From the NCBI RefSeq assembly GCF_000425745.1, contig NZ_AUEA01000001.1:1-64000 (forward strand): DNA of 64,000 bases, read 5' to 3'. Position 1 is the first letter of the stretch. Each line of letters starts with the position of its first letter. The position numbers and the translations under genes were made by a program. The DNA comes from Pseudomonas cremoricolorata DSM 17059 = NBRC 16634. Lineage in GTDB: Bacteria; Pseudomonadota; Gammaproteobacteria; Pseudomonadales; Pseudomonadaceae. The notes beneath the pieces were generated by a model that saw only the letters and a list, made by a program, of their open reading frames with translations, had not been told where the DNA came from and made no database searches. Shown piece by piece: positions 26,827 to 36,353 of this stretch.

Positions 26827-27455
26827 TGCTCAACGTGCGCAGCCGGACGGTGCAGCAGGTACTGGGTCACTCGCCACAGAGCCTGGCCGATATCCTGCGC
26901 GACGATGTCAATCTGGCGGTCTGGCAGCGCCAGCTGCCGGTGCAGGTCGAGGACTTCGCCACGCTGGTGCTCGGGCTTGAGCAGCCGCTTGGCGATGAAC
27001 GTGTGGTCGAGGTGGACGAGCATGAAGCGCCGAGCCTGCCAGGGTTGTTGAAGGGCGCAGTCGATGTGCAGGGCTACGACAGTTTCGTCGCCGATGTGGA
27101 GTGGCTGGTGGCGGCGTACGCCTGCTTGTTGGGTGCACGTCGGGTGGGACTGCGTGTGCGGGTGCTGGAAAGCGCGATGTGCCCGCGCTTTCATGTCGAC
27201 CATGTGCCGCTGCGCCTGCTGACCACCTACGCAGGCGCAGGCAGTGAATGGCTCGCTGAAGGGTGCATAGAGCGCAGCGATCTGCCACGCGCAATGGTCT
27301 CTGTGGATAACATCAGGCGCCTGTGTACAGGTGACGTGGCAATCCTCAAAGGGGAAAAATTCGAGGGAAATGAAGGACATGGAATTATCCACAGGTCGCC
27401 GGAAATGGCTGTGGGTGAGCGTCGTCTGCTGCTCAGCCTTGACTGGTTGGCGTGA
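26823..27455 (+). CDS. DUF1826-family protein
   Basis: This 210-residue cytoplasmic protein starts at ATG 26823, overlapping the COG0523 stop (ATGA). The DUF1826 hallmark is [26 protein letters not shown] (about residues 119-144), with Cys and two His that could bind metal, and a second block GIIHRSPEM near the C-terminus. The family occurs next to COG0523 genes in proteobacterial zinc regulons. Its activity is unknown. The HxDH pattern recalls 2-oxoglutarate oxygenase-like proteins, but I cannot confirm that. Confidence 0.85.
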
Positions 27456-28126
27456 GCGCGCATAGTGGGGATAACTTTATCCACGGCTTGAGTGATGCTG
27501 AAGAATATTCCTACCCATGTGATTGCCGGGCCGCTCGGGGCCGGCAAGACCAGCCTGTTGCGGCACCTGCTCAGCCAGCGTCCGCAGGGTGAACGCTGGG
27601 CGGTGCTGATCAACGAGTTCGGGCAGATTGGCCTGGATGCCGCGTTGCTCAGCGCAGAGCGAGCAGGCGTGCAGATTGCCGAGGTCGCCGGCGGTTGTCT
27701 GTGCTGCGTCAACGGCGTGCCGTTCCAGGTGGGCCTGGGCAAGCTGCTGCGCAGTACCAGGCCGCATCGGCTGTTCATCGAACCTTCCGGCCTCGGTCAC
27801 CCGGTGCAGTTGCTGCAGCAATTGCAGCAGGCGCCGTGGGCCGGTGTGTTGGCAGTGCAGCCGTTGGTGATGGTGCTCGACGCACAGTCGCTGGCGCGCG
27901 GCGAAGCCCTGCCGGAGGTCCAGCAGCAAGCACTGGCGCTGGCGGGCAGCGTAGTTATCAACAAGGCGGACGCTGTGGATCATTCCGAGCGGTTGTTGAT
28001 AACCTCGCAAATGCCCGAGATAGAGAGCTTGTGGACAAGTTTCGGGCGGCTGGATCTAGCTCAGTTGCGGCTCACGCCGGTCACGTCGACTGATGATGGC
28101 GAAGAGCAGCCTGGGCCTGTGGATAT
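27302..28126. repeat. Scattered DnaA-box-like nonamers across DUF1826 and the second COG0523 gene
   Basis: Close matches to TTATNCACA occur at 27302-27310 (reverse), 27385-27393 (forward, perfect), TTATCAACA at 27955-27963, its reverse type at 27994-28002 and TGTGGATAT at 28118-28126, with TTATCCACG near 27477. This is denser than expected for GC-rich coding DNA. They may titrate DnaA or may only reflect codon habits. Confidence 0.3.
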
Positions 28127-28466
28127 CTCCGCTGTGCCAGGAACGCTATGGGCTGATGTTGCACAGCCGCTGTGTCAGATCGCGGCCGCTGAGGGCGGCT
28201 GGAGCATCGGCTGGCGCTGGCATTCGAGCCAGTCATTCGATGCCGAGCGGATTGCCGATGCGCTGGCGATGCTGCCCTGGCGGCGCGCCAAAGGGGTTGT
28301 CCACAGCGCGCTGGGCTGGCGCTCGTTCAACGGCCTGGCGCCCGGTGGTGTGGAGTGGCGCGACAGCGAGTGGCGCAAGGATTCACGAATCGAGCTGATC
28401 TTCGACCATGCGCAGGACGCAGAGCGCCTCGGCTGCGTATTTGCAAAGTGCCGGGCGGCAGGCTGA
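27495..28466 (+). CDS. Second COG0523 (CobW-like) GTPase
   Basis: A shorter COG0523 protein of 323 residues. P-loop GPLGAGKTSLLRHLL, GGCLCCVNGVPF (CxCC), IEPSGLGHP and NKAD are visible. The C-terminal domain is small, with RWHSSQSFD and EWRKDSRIELIFD. I use ATG 27495; a GTG one codon earlier is possible. It follows DUF1826 by 39 bp on the same strand, so it is probably the third gene of the Zur-controlled unit. It differs enough from the first COG0523 protein to suggest a different client. Coding DNA is rich in TTATCCAC-like words. Confidence 0.87.
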   Translation: MLKNIPTHVIAGPLGAGKTSLLRHLLSQRPQGERWAVLINEFGQIGLDAALLSAERAGVQIAEVAGGCLCCVNGVPFQVGLGKLLRSTRPHRLFIEPSGLGHPVQLLQQLQQAPWAGVLAVQPLVMVLDAQSLARGEALPEVQQQALALAGSVVINKADAVDHSERLLITSQMPEIESLWTSFGRLDLAQLRLTPVTSTDDGEEQPGPVDISAVPGTLWADVAQPLCQIAAAEGGWSIGWRWHSSQSFDAERIADALAMLPWRRAKGVVHSALGWRSFNGLAPGGVEWRDSEWRKDSRIELIFDHAQDAERLGCVFAKCRAAG

Positions 28467-28859
28467 TCAGCCGTTCCAGCGGTTGTGCTCCTGGCGCCAC
28501 TGCTGCATCTCGATGACGTTGTCGGCTCTTGGCGGCGTCTTGATCTCGAACGGGTAGGGCGCCAGCTCGATCTGCATCGTGTGCGGGCCGAACTGGGTGA
28601 CTACGCCGGGATGGCGCTGCTCACCGGTGACGGTGAATTCGAAGGCGTAGATGCGCGCCAGGCGTTTGGTGCCACTGGCGTCGCGAACGAAGCCGATGCG
28701 CTTGAGTGCCACGGCGTCGTCGAGCAGTTCCAGATCGAGCTTGGCGCAGTGCTGCTTGACCCGCTCCAAGGCTTTTTCGCGCAGCCCATGGTTATGCCAG
28801 ACCCACGCGCCGGCACTCACCAGCAGCATCAGGACGAAAAGGTTTTCCAGGGTCAACAT
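28467..28859 (-). CDS. DUF3301-family membrane-anchored protein
   Basis: A 130-residue protein with one N-terminal hydrophobic helix (LENLFVLMLLVSAGAWVW) and a soluble domain containing KRLARIYAFEFTVTGEQRHPG, the pattern of DUF3301. The long stretch after the helix probably faces the cytoplasm. It converges on the second COG0523 gene, with no gap, and diverges from pdxY. Function unknown. Confidence 0.8.
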   Translation of the reverse strand: MLTLENLFVLMLLVSAGAWVWHNHGLREKALERVKQHCAKLDLELLDDAVALKRIGFVRDASGTKRLARIYAFEFTVTGEQRHPGVVTQFGPHTMQIELAPYPFEIKTPPRADNVIEMQQWRQEHNRWNG

Positions 28860-28977
28860 GGGTTCGGGCTCCAGACAGGTGGCGGCAGCTTAACTGCGTC
28901 GTCGGCCTGTCGTACAGGTGGCAATCGGGTTCATACTGCGCGGCGCAAATTCTTCGACCGCTTTGGAAATCACCTGC

Positions 28978-29850
28978 ATGAAACGTACGCCGCATTTGCT
29001 CGCCATCCAGTCCCACGTCGTGTTTGGCCATGCTGGCAACAGTGCCGCCGTGTTTCCCATGCAGCGCCTTGGGGTGAATGTGTGGCCGCTCAATACCGTG
29101 CAGTTCTCCAACCACACTCAGTATGGTCAGTGGAGCGGGCAAGTGCTGCCCCCTGAGCAAATTCCTGCGTTGGTGGAAGGCATTTGCAACATCGGCCAGC
29201 TGGGTGATTGCGATGCGGTGCTCTCGGGGTACCTGGGCAGTGCCGAGCAGGGCCAGGCGATTCTGGCCGGGGTCGAACGCATCAAGGCGGTCAACCCCAA
29301 GGCGCTGTACCTGTGCGACCCGGTGATGGGCCATCCCGAGAAGGGCTGCAACGTGCCGCCGGCGGTCAGCGATTTCCTGGTCGGCCAGGCACTGGCCAAA
29401 GCCGATATCCTCTGCCCCAACCAGCTCGAGCTGGACACCTTCTGTGGTCGTCGCGCCGAGTCGCTGGCCGATTGCGCGGCGATGGCTCGCAGCCTGCTGG
29501 CGCGGGGTCCGCAGGTGGTGCTGGTCAAGCACCTGGCTTACCCCGAGCGGCCAGCCGATGCCTTCGAAATGCTGCTGGTGACCGCCGAGCAGACCTGGCA
29601 CCTGCGCCGTCCGCTGCTGGCGTTCCCGCGCCAGCCGGTGGGGGTGGGCGACCTGACCTCCGGGCTATTCCTGGCCCGTGCTCTGTTGGGTGACAGCTGG
29701 CGCGAAGCGTTTGAATTCGCCGCTGCGGCCGTGCATGAGGTGCTGCTGGAAACCCAGGCCTGTGCCAGCTATGAGCTGCAACTGGTGCGCGCGCAAGACC
29801 GCATCGCCCATCCGCGGGTGCGCTTCCAGGCCGAGCTGCTGACGCTTTAA
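28978..29850 (+). CDS. pdxY: Pyridoxal kinase PdxY
   Basis: A ribokinase-fold kinase of 290 residues that phosphorylates pyridoxal in B6 salvage. The start is ATG 28978 ([21 protein letters not shown]), though the frame is open further upstream. Characteristic blocks are [40 protein letters not shown] and the catalytic [15 protein letters not shown] near residue 222, where the Asp acts as base. Stop codons of pdxY and the convergent thioesterase gene overlap by 4 bp. Confidence 0.92.
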   Translation: MKRTPHLLAIQSHVVFGHAGNSAAVFPMQRLGVNVWPLNTVQFSNHTQYGQWSGQVLPPEQIPALVEGICNIGQLGDCDAVLSGYLGSAEQGQAILAGVERIKAVNPKALYLCDPVMGHPEKGCNVPPAVSDFLVGQALAKADILCPNQLELDTFCGRRAESLADCAAMARSLLARGPQVVLVKHLAYPERPADAFEMLLVTAEQTWHLRRPLLAFPRQPVGVGDLTSGLFLARALLGDSWREAFEFAAAAVHEVLLETQACASYELQLVRAQDRIAHPRVRFQAELLTL

Positions 29851-30332
29851 ACGCCGTCGCTTTTCAGCTCCTGGTAGCGCTTTTCCAGCTCCTGGCGAAT
29901 TTCCCGGCGTTGCTGGCCCTGCAGGAAGCGGCGTTTTTCTTCGCTGGTTTGCGGCTGGCGCGCGGGCACAGCTACCGGGCGGCGCTGGTCATCCACCGCG
30001 ACCATGGTGAAGAAGCAGCTGTTGGAATGGCGCACCGAGCGCTGGCGGATGTTCTCGGTCACTACCTTGATGCCGACTTCCATCGAGGTGTTGCCGGTGT
30101 AGTTGACCGACGCGAGGAAGGTCACCAGCTCGCCGACATGCACCGGTTCGCGGAAGATCACCTGGTCGACCGACAGGGTCACGACATAGCTCCCGGCATA
30201 CCGGCTGGCGCAGGCGTAGGCCACTTCGTCGAGGTACTTGAGCAGGGTGCCGCCGTGGACATTGCCAGAAAAGTTGGCCATGTCCGGGGTCATCAGGACG
30301 GTCATCGTCAACTGGGCGTTTCCAGGTTCCAT
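29847..30332 (-). CDS. Hotdog-fold acyl-CoA thioesterase
   Basis: A 161-residue single hotdog domain (BFIT/YciA-like). From ATG 30332 it reads [47 protein letters not shown], with the Asn/His-Gly-Gly and Asp/Glu positions of acyl-CoA thioesterases, then [16 protein letters not shown]. It hydrolyses acyl-CoA esters in the cytoplasm, chain-length preference unknown. The C-terminal 30 residues are charged and helical. The frame is open well upstream, but the conserved domain fixes this start. A second thioesterase of the same family is at 52469-52867. Confidence 0.87.
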   Translation of the reverse strand: MEPGNAQLTMTVLMTPDMANFSGNVHGGTLLKYLDEVAYACASRYAGSYVVTLSVDQVIFREPVHVGELVTFLASVNYTGNTSMEVGIKVVTENIRQRSVRHSNSCFFTMVAVDDQRRPVAVPARQPQTSEEKRRFLQGQQRREIRQELEKRYQELKSDGV

Positions 30333-30641
30333 AGAGAGCTCACGGTGTGGTTGCGGTGAAACGGGGTGGGTATCTGTGGACACATTCTTTCCCCTGTTGA
30401 TGTGCTTCGTGTGACCGAACGCCTCAGAGCACAGAGGCGTCGAGGTGCGAAACGTTGCGGCGCATGAACGTCGATCTGTTTCGGCATATTGCATCGACGT
30501 TCTGCGGCAAACCGCAATGTTACCCTGACCACGCCTATGCAACATGGGCTTACCATTCTTAGAACAATTTGTACTCGCGGTGCGGGGCTGGGGCCCGGCG
30601 CTGCGGGCTTTGCCTGTGGCTCGAACAAGGAGTATCACGCC
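30333..30641. other. 309-bp intergenic region upstream of the CPA2 antiporter
   Basis: The spacer between the divergent thioesterase and antiporter genes has two small hairpins (a CGCCTC/GAGGCG pair near 30420-30440 and a TGCGG/CCGCA pair near 30505-30515) but no clear gene, RNA or operator. It must hold both promoters. Confidence 0.4.
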
Positions 30642-32402
30642 ATGCATGCCATAAGCTTCATCCAGGACCTGGCCGTGATCATGCTGGTCGCCGGTGTGGT
30701 GACCATTGTGTTCCATCGGCTCAAGCAGCCGGTTGTCCTGGGTTACATCGTCGCCGGGTTCATCATCGGCCCGCACACTCCGCCATTCGGCCTGATCCAC
30801 GCCGAAGACACCATCAAGACCCTGGCCGAACTGGGGGTCATCTTCCTGATGTTCTGCCTGGGGCTGGAGTTTAGCCTGCGCAAGCTGTTCAAGGTCGGCG
30901 CCACGGCGTTCATCGCGGCGTTTCTGGAAATCGTCCTGATGATCTGGATCGGTTTCGAGATCGGTCGCTGGTTCGGCTGGAACACCATGGATTCACTGTT
31001 CCTCGGCGCCATTCTGGCGATCTCCTCGACCACCATCATCGTCAAGGCGCTCAACGACCTGAAGATGAAGAACGAGCGCTTCGCCCAGCTGATTTTCGGC
31101 GTGCTGATCGTCGAGGACATTCTCGGCATTGGCATCATCGCCTTGCTTTCCGGGATCGCGGTGAGCGGCACGGTGAGCTCCGGCGAGGTGTTCTCCACCG
31201 TCGGCAAGCTGTCGCTGTTCATGATCGTCGCGCTGGTCATCGGCATTCTGCTGGTGCCGCGCCTGCTGGCCTACGTGGCCAAGTTCGAAAGTAACGAGAT
31301 GCTGCTCATCACCGTTCTGGGCTTATGTTTCGGCTTCTGCCTGCTGGTGGTCAAGCTCGAATACAGCATGGTCCTGGGCGCCTTCTTGATCGGTGCGATC
31401 ATGGCCGAGTCGCGCCAGTTGCTGAAAATCGAGCGTCTGATCGAGCCGGTACGCGACATGTTCAGCGCCATCTTTTTCGTCGCCATCGGCCTGATGATCG
31501 ACCCGCAGGTGCTGATCGACTATGCCTGGCCCATCGTCGTCATCACCCTGGCGGTGGTGCTGGGCAAGATGCTCTCGTGCGGCATGGGCGCGTTCATTGC
31601 CGGCAACGATGGGCGCACCTCGCTGCGGGTGGGCATGGGGCTGTCCCAGATCGGCGAGTTTTCTTTCATCATCGCCGCGCTCGGCATGACCTTGCAGGTC
31701 ACCAGCGACTTCCTGTACCCGGTGGCAGTGGCCGTTTCAGCCATCACCACCTTGCTCACCCCTTACCTGATCAAGGCCGCCGACCCACTGTCGATCAAGC
31801 TGGGCAAGGTCATGCCCGACCGGCTCGGCCGGGTGCTGTCGTTGTACGGCGAATGGCTGCGCAGCATTCAGCCGCAAGGCCAGGGGGCGATGGTCGCGGC
31901 GATGATTCGGCGCATTTTGTTGCAGGTGGGCGTGAACCTGGCGCTGGTCATCGCCATCTTCTTCAGCGGAGGCTACTTCGCCACTCGCCTGGGTGCCTGG
32001 ATGAGCGAGTGGGTGACGGATGTCAGCCAGCAGAAGGCGTTGATCTGGGGCGCCGCATTGTTGCTCTCGCTACCGTTTTTGATCGCCGCCTACCGCAAGC
32101 TCAAGGCGCTGTCGATGCTGCTGGCCGAGATGGGCGTGAAGCCGGAGATGGCGGGTCGGCATACCCAACGCGTACGCCGCGTGGTGGCCGAGGTCATTCC
32201 ATTGCTCTCGCTGCTGGTGATCTTCCTGCTGCTCTCGGCGCTGTCGGCAAGCATTCTGCCGACCAGCGAGCTGTTGCTGATCATCGCGGTGGTGGCGGCG
32301 GTGGTGGTGGCGGTGCTGTGGCGCTGGTTCATCCGTGTGCACACGCGGATGCAGATCGCCTTGCTGGAGACGCTGGAAAACAGCCGCGACCATTCTCACT
32401 AG
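30642..32402 (+). CDS. CPA2-family monovalent cation/proton antiporter (KefB/YbaL-like, no RCK domain)
   Basis: A 586-residue inner-membrane protein with about twelve helices of the Na+/H+ exchanger fold. HRLKQPVVLGYIVAGFIIGPH (N-terminus), LEFSLRKLFKVG, AILAISSTTIIVKAL and the IVEDILGIGIIALLSG helix with its paired acidic residues are typical of Kef/CPA2 carriers. Kef and YbaL proteins have a C-terminal TrkA-N/RCK domain, but here the last 180 residues are instead three or four more membrane helices. Start ATG 30642 has AAGGAG. A strong terminator follows. Likely role: K+ or Na+/H+ exchange. Confidence 0.85.
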   Translation: MHAISFIQDLAVIMLVAGVVTIVFHRLKQPVVLGYIVAGFIIGPHTPPFGLIHAEDTIKTLAELGVIFLMFCLGLEFSLRKLFKVGATAFIAAFLEIVLMIWIGFEIGRWFGWNTMDSLFLGAILAISSTTIIVKALNDLKMKNERFAQLIFGVLIVEDILGIGIIALLSGIAVSGTVSSGEVFSTVGKLSLFMIVALVIGILLVPRLLAYVAKFESNEMLLITVLGLCFGFCLLVVKLEYSMVLGAFLIGAIMAESRQLLKIERLIEPVRDMFSAIFFVAIGLMIDPQVLIDYAWPIVVITLAVVLGKMLSCGMGAFIAGNDGRTSLRVGMGLSQIGEFSFIIAALGMTLQVTSDFLYPVAVAVSAITTLLTPYLIKAADPLSIKLGKVMPDRLGRVLSLYGEWLRSIQPQGQGAMVAAMIRRILLQVGVNLALVIAIFFSGGYFATRLGAWMSEWVTDVSQQKALIWGAALLLSLPFLIAAYRKLKALSMLLAEMGVKPEMAGRHTQRVRRVVAEVIPLLSLLVIFLLLSALSASILPTSELLLIIAVVAAVVVAVLWRWFIRVHTRMQIALLETLENSRDHSH

Positions 32403-32410
32403 GCTCAAAC

Positions 32411-32437
32411 GAAGAACCCCGCCAGGCGGGGTTCTTC
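32411..32437. terminator. Intrinsic terminator after the CPA2 antiporter
   Basis: GAAGAACCCCGC and GCGGGGTTCTTC form a perfect 12-bp stem with a CAG loop. The T-rich 3' arm on + and the flanking A's let it work in both directions, between the antiporter and the convergent SUKH gene. Confidence 0.88.
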
Positions 32438-32463
32438 ATTGATCGAGGTGTAGACGACCAGGC

Positions 32464-32871
32464 TCAGCTTTCCAACCAGACATCCCGCGCCCAGTGCCAC
32501 ACCGACTCCCAGCTGTCTTCACCGACCAGCTCTTCTTCGCCGCTCCACAACACTACGGTGCCGTCTTCTTCGACGCAGTAGTAATCGTCGCCATCCTGGC
32601 AGATCGGAATCAGCTCGCGGGGTACGCCCAGATCCCAGGCAGTGGCCGCGACCTCCGGCAGGTAGGTGTGCGACTGCGGATCAGTGACGGTGACCGGCTC
32701 CAGGCTGCCGTACACCACATCGCTGACGTTAAGCAGGAACTCTTTGAAGACGAAGGGGATGTTGATGAACAGTTGCTCTTCGACTTCCACCAGCAGGTCT
32801 TCGTCAGGCAGCTCCAGCGGTACGGGCACCGGTTCGTTGGCTTCACGGAGCTGTTCGATCACTTCTTCCAC
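32464..32871 (-). CDS. SMI1/KNR4 (SUKH) family protein
   Basis: A very acidic 135-residue protein with the SUKH pattern: LPDEDLLVEVEEQLFINIPFVFKEFLLNVSDVVYG near the N-terminus, then AWDLGVPRELIPICQDGDDYYCVEEDGTVVLW. Some SUKH proteins are immunity proteins to contact-dependent toxins. No toxin gene is next to it, so a housekeeping or orphan role is likely. It is a single gene flanked by strong hairpin terminators on both sides. Confidence 0.85.
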   Translation of the reverse strand: MEEVIEQLREANEPVPVPLELPDEDLLVEVEEQLFINIPFVFKEFLLNVSDVVYGSLEPVTVTDPQSHTYLPEVAATAWDLGVPRELIPICQDGDDYYCVEEDGTVVLWSGEEELVGEDSWESVWHWARDVWLES

Positions 32872-32940
32872 GGTTCGCTTCCTCTGACCTTGTCGGCAAT
32901 TTTGCGGTTTATACCCTAGTAGCCCGCTCCACTAAAAGCA

Positions 32941-32969
32941 AAAACCCCCGGGACCAGCCCGGGGGTTTT
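32941..32969. terminator. Intrinsic terminator between SUKH and Tim44-like genes
   Basis: AAAACCCCCGGG and CCCGGGGGTTTT pair perfectly (12 bp) around an ACCAG loop. Flanking A- and T-rich ends on the two strands make it bidirectional. It mainly ends the Tim44-like transcript. Confidence 0.88.
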
Positions 32970-32987
32970 CGTTAAAGCCGCTCTGGA

Positions 32988-33842
32988 TCAGCCGTTCTGG
33001 CGAATACCGGCAAGCAGCCAAGGCTGGTTTTCGCCTTGTGCGCGCTGCATGTGCCAGCTTTCGCTGAACGCCTCGCCTTGATCGAAGCGCGAGGTCTTGG
33101 CCACGCCGCGGAAGGTCAGGGTAGCGATGGTGACATCGGCGCGATCGTCGACACCTTCGAGCTGCACATCGAGGTCATCGATGTAGGTGGACTGATAACC
33201 TTCGGCCTCGGCAGCACGCTCACGCTTGAGCGATTCGAGCAGCTGCGGGGTGACGAACTCGGCGATCTTGTCCATTTCGTTGGCATCCCAGTGCTGTTGC
33301 AGGGTCTGGAAGTGCGAACGGGCAGCGGCCAGGAAGCTGGCTTCGTTGAACCAGGCCGGAGCGTTGATCACCGGAGCGGCGGCTGCGGCGGGGCCGCCAC
33401 CGAACATCGGCTGCTGGGCTGGCTGGGCGTGCTGTTCACGCTGGAACGGAGCGTGACCGGCTGGCGCCATGTGCGCTTCCTGCTTGCGACGCCGTGCGGC
33501 GATGAAGCGGAACACCAGGAAGGCGATCAGGCCGATCAGCAGGAAGTCGAAGATCTGCATCCCTTCGAAGCCGTCACCCATGAACATGGAGGCCAGCAGG
33601 CCACCGGCGGCGAGGCCGGCCAATGGGCCGAGCCAGCGCGAAGCACCGCTTGCAGCAGCGGGCGCGCGGCCCGGGGCAGTGGCGGCAGCGCCTGGGGCTG
33701 GAGTGGCAGGCGTGGCTTGGCGGGTCTGATGGATGGGCGCGGAGCCCGAGCTCTTGCCGCCGCCGAAACGCTTGGCGTTGGCATCGAGGCTCAGCGTCAG
33801 GCCGACGCAAAGCGCCAGTGCGATGCTAAGAAAACGTTGCAT
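32988..33842 (-). CDS. Tim44-like domain membrane protein
   Basis: This 284-residue protein starts at ATG 33842 with MQRFLSIALALCVGLTLSLDANA, a signal sequence. Then come a Ser/Pro/Ala-rich linker, two hydrophobic segments (about residues 75-95 and 105-120) followed by RRRKQ, another flexible Pro/Gln region, and a C-terminal Tim44-like domain (about 160-284) with FNEASFLAAARSHFQTLQQHWDANEMDKIAEFVTP. Bacterial Tim44-like proteins are of unknown role. Terminators flank the gene. Confidence 0.82.
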   Translation of the reverse strand: MQRFLSIALALCVGLTLSLDANAKRFGGGKSSGSAPIHQTRQATPATPAPGAAATAPGRAPAAASGASRWLGPLAGLAAGGLLASMFMGDGFEGMQIFDFLLIGLIAFLVFRFIAARRRKQEAHMAPAGHAPFQREQHAQPAQQPMFGGGPAAAAAPVINAPAWFNEASFLAAARSHFQTLQQHWDANEMDKIAEFVTPQLLESLKRERAAEAEGYQSTYIDDLDVQLEGVDDRADVTIATLTFRGVAKTSRFDQGEAFSESWHMQRAQGENQPWLLAGIRQNG

Positions 33843-33946
33843 AGAAGGGATTTCCCATTTTGTGGATTGCACGCGCGCATGGTGCACAGGTTACAAGACC
33901 TGTGACCAGCGCGAGAGTGTTTCGAGCTTTTGCCTGCTTGGCTACA

Positions 33947-33978
33947 AGACCCTTCTGAGTTGAGCGTGGGAAGGGTCT
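33947..33978. terminator. Possible terminator downstream of uvrD
   Basis: AGACCCTTC (33947-33955) and GAAGGGTCT (33970-33978) form a 9-bp stem with a 14-base loop just after the uvrD stop. On the minus strand a short TCTTGT follows, so termination may be weak. Confidence 0.4.
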
Positions 33979-33993
33979 GAATTTTCGGTCAGA

Positions 33994-36177
33994 TCAAATC
34001 GCTTCGAGCTTGGCGTAGCCGAGCATCAGCCACTTGCTGCCCTCGGCGAAGTTGACCTGCACCCGGGCCTGGGCGCCGGAACCCTCGAAATTGAGGATGG
34101 TGCCTTCACCGAACACCGAATGCTGTACCCGCTGCCCCAGGGTGAAGGTGGTCTGCGGAATGCTCGCATTGGCGAACAGGTTGCCGTTCTGCGGCTTGGC
34201 GGCGCCGAACGGGCGGCTCACCGAGTTGGACAGACGCACTTCCTGAATCAGCCCACCGGGAATCTCGCGCACGAAACGCGACACCTTGTTGTAGGTTTCG
34301 CTGCCATACAGGCGCCGGGTTTCGGCGTAGGTCATGACCAGCTGACGCATGGCGCGGGTGATGCCGACATAGGCCAGGCGCCGTTCTTCCTCCAGGCGAC
34401 CCGGCTCTTCCAGGCTCATCTTGTGCGGGAACAGGCCTTCTTCCATACCCACCAGGAACACATGGGGAAACTCCAGGCCCTTGGCGCTGTGCAGGGTCAT
34501 CAACTGCACGCTGTCTTCGTGCTCCTCGGCCTGGGTATCGCCCGCTTCGAGCGAGGCATGGCCAAGGAACGCCGACAGTTCGGTCAGCTCGGCATCCTCG
34601 GCGCTGGGCTCGAAGTTGCGTGCGGCACTGACCAGTTCCTCAAGGTTTTCTACCCGTGCCTGGCCCTTTTCACCTTTTTCTTCCTGGTGATAGGGGATCA
34701 GTCCTGACTGCTCGATGACCGTCTGGGTCATCACGTGCAACGGCATTTCGGCGACTTTCGCGGCGAGGTTGTCGATCAGCTCGACGAAAGCGCCCAGGGC
34801 ACTCGCCGCGCGGCCTTTGAGGCCCTTGCCGGCGAGCAGCTGGCACAGGGCTTCCCACATCGACAACTGGCTGTGCCGGGCATGGGCGCGAATGGCCTCG
34901 ACGGTCTTCTCGCCGATACCGCGTGGCGGCACGTTGATCACGCGCTCGAGCGCCGCGTCGTTGCCGCGACCCTCGATCAGGCGCAGGTAAGCCATGGCGT
35001 TCTTGATCTCGGCGCGCTCGAAGAAGCGTTGCCCGCCGTAGATGCGATAGGGAATGCGCTCGCGCAGCAAGGCTTCTTCCAGCACCCGGGACTGGGCGTT
35101 GGAGCGGTACAGAATGGCGATATCGTTGCGTGCGCTGCCTTGCTTGATCACGCTTTCGATGGTCTCGACCACATAGCGCGCTTCGTCGTGTTCGTTGTAG
35201 GCGGCGTACAGGGTCAGCGGTTCGCCTTCGCCCATGTCGGTCCACAACTCTTTGCCCAGGCGCCCGCTGTTGTTGACGATCAGGGCGTTGGCAGCCTTGA
35301 GAATGCCGCCGGTGGAGCGGTAGTTCTGTTCGAGGCGGATCAGTTCGGCATCCGGGAAGTCGGCCGTGTACTGATGGATGTTTTCGATCTTGGCGCCGCG
35401 CCAGCCGTAGATCGACTGGTCGTCATCGCCCACCGCCATGAGGCTGTCGCCGCCGGCCGCGAGCATGCGCAGCCAGGCGTACTGCACGGCGTTGGTGTCC
35501 TGGAACTCGTCGACCAGCAGGTGGCGGAAGCGCCGCTGATAGTGTTCGAGCAGGCTGGGGTTGTCGCGCCACAGGTCGAGGGCGCGCAGCAGCAGCTCGG
35601 AAAAGTCGATCACCCCGGCGCGTTCGCAGGCCAGCTCGTAGGCGCTGTAGACCTCGCGCATGGTCGCCAGGAACAGATCGCCGCCGGCCTGGATATGCTG
35701 CGGACGCAGGCCTTCGTCCTTCTGCCCATTGATGAACCACTGGGCCTGACGCGCCGGCCACTTCTGTTCATCCAGGCCCAGCTCGCGCATGACCCGCTTG
35801 ATCAGCCGCTGCTGATCATCGCTGTCGAGAATCTGGAAGTTCTGCACCAGCCGCGCTTCCTGCCAGTGCGCGCGCAGCAGGCGATGGGCCAGGCCGTGGA
35901 AGGTGCCGACCCACATGCCCGCCGGGTTGATGCCGAGCAACTGCTCGATTCGCTGGCGCATCTCGGCCGCGGCCTTGTTGGTGAAGGTCACCGAGAGGAT
36001 CGAATGCGGCGAAGCGTGCTCGACCTGGATCAGCCAGGCAATGCGGTGCACCAGCACGCGGGTCTTGCCCGAGCCGGCGCCGGCAAGCACCAGTTGACGC
36101 CCGACCTGGGCGGCTACGGCCTGGCGTTGAGCATCGTTGAGAGAGTTCAGCAGGAGGGAGAGGTCGTCAGTGTGCAT
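33994..36177 (-). CDS. uvrD: DNA helicase II UvrD
   Basis: A superfamily 1A 3'-5' DNA helicase of 727 residues used in nucleotide excision and mismatch repair. Motifs in order: Q-motif LNDAQRQAV, Walker A AGAGSGKTRVLVHRIAWL (about 33), motif Ia SVTFTNKAAAEMRQR, motif II VDEFQDTNAVQY (about 220), motif III VGDDDQSIYGWRGA, motif IV RLEQNYRS, motif V LMTLHSAKGLEFPHVFLVGMEEGLFPH and motif VI YVGITRAM. The C-terminus carries the short UvrD/PcrA tail (GQRVQHSVFGEGTILNFEG). Length equals standard UvrD. It is a single gene. Confidence 0.96.
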   Translation of the reverse strand: MHTDDLSLLLNSLNDAQRQAVAAQVGRQLVLAGAGSGKTRVLVHRIAWLIQVEHASPHSILSVTFTNKAAAEMRQRIEQLLGINPAGMWVGTFHGLAHRLLRAHWQEARLVQNFQILDSDDQQRLIKRVMRELGLDEQKWPARQAQWFINGQKDEGLRPQHIQAGGDLFLATMREVYSAYELACERAGVIDFSELLLRALDLWRDNPSLLEHYQRRFRHLLVDEFQDTNAVQYAWLRMLAAGGDSLMAVGDDDQSIYGWRGAKIENIHQYTADFPDAELIRLEQNYRSTGGILKAANALIVNNSGRLGKELWTDMGEGEPLTLYAAYNEHDEARYVVETIESVIKQGSARNDIAILYRSNAQSRVLEEALLRERIPYRIYGGQRFFERAEIKNAMAYLRLIEGRGNDAALERVINVPPRGIGEKTVEAIRAHARHSQLSMWEALCQLLAGKGLKGRAASALGAFVELIDNLAAKVAEMPLHVMTQTVIEQSGLIPYHQEEKGEKGQARVENLEELVSAARNFEPSAEDAELTELSAFLGHASLEAGDTQAEEHEDSVQLMTLHSAKGLEFPHVFLVGMEEGLFPHKMSLEEPGRLEEERRLAYVGITRAMRQLVMTYAETRRLYGSETYNKVSRFVREIPGGLIQEVRLSNSVSRPFGAAKPQNGNLFANASIPQTTFTLGQRVQHSVFGEGTILNFEGSGAQARVQVNFAEGSKWLMLGYAKLEAI

Positions 36178-36353
36178 CCGGCCATTCTAGGGCCGGGCCG
36201 TGGCAGGGGGCAAACGTCGGGATGACAATTCTTCGGACAGAGGCCAACCGTCCATCGGCGCTGCCCGGGAGCGAGTACTTCTGGCGCAGGTGATGGCGCA
36301 GCGAATGACGCAGGCGGGGCCCGGTGCAGTGCGGCACCAGGCCCGCCTTGCCG

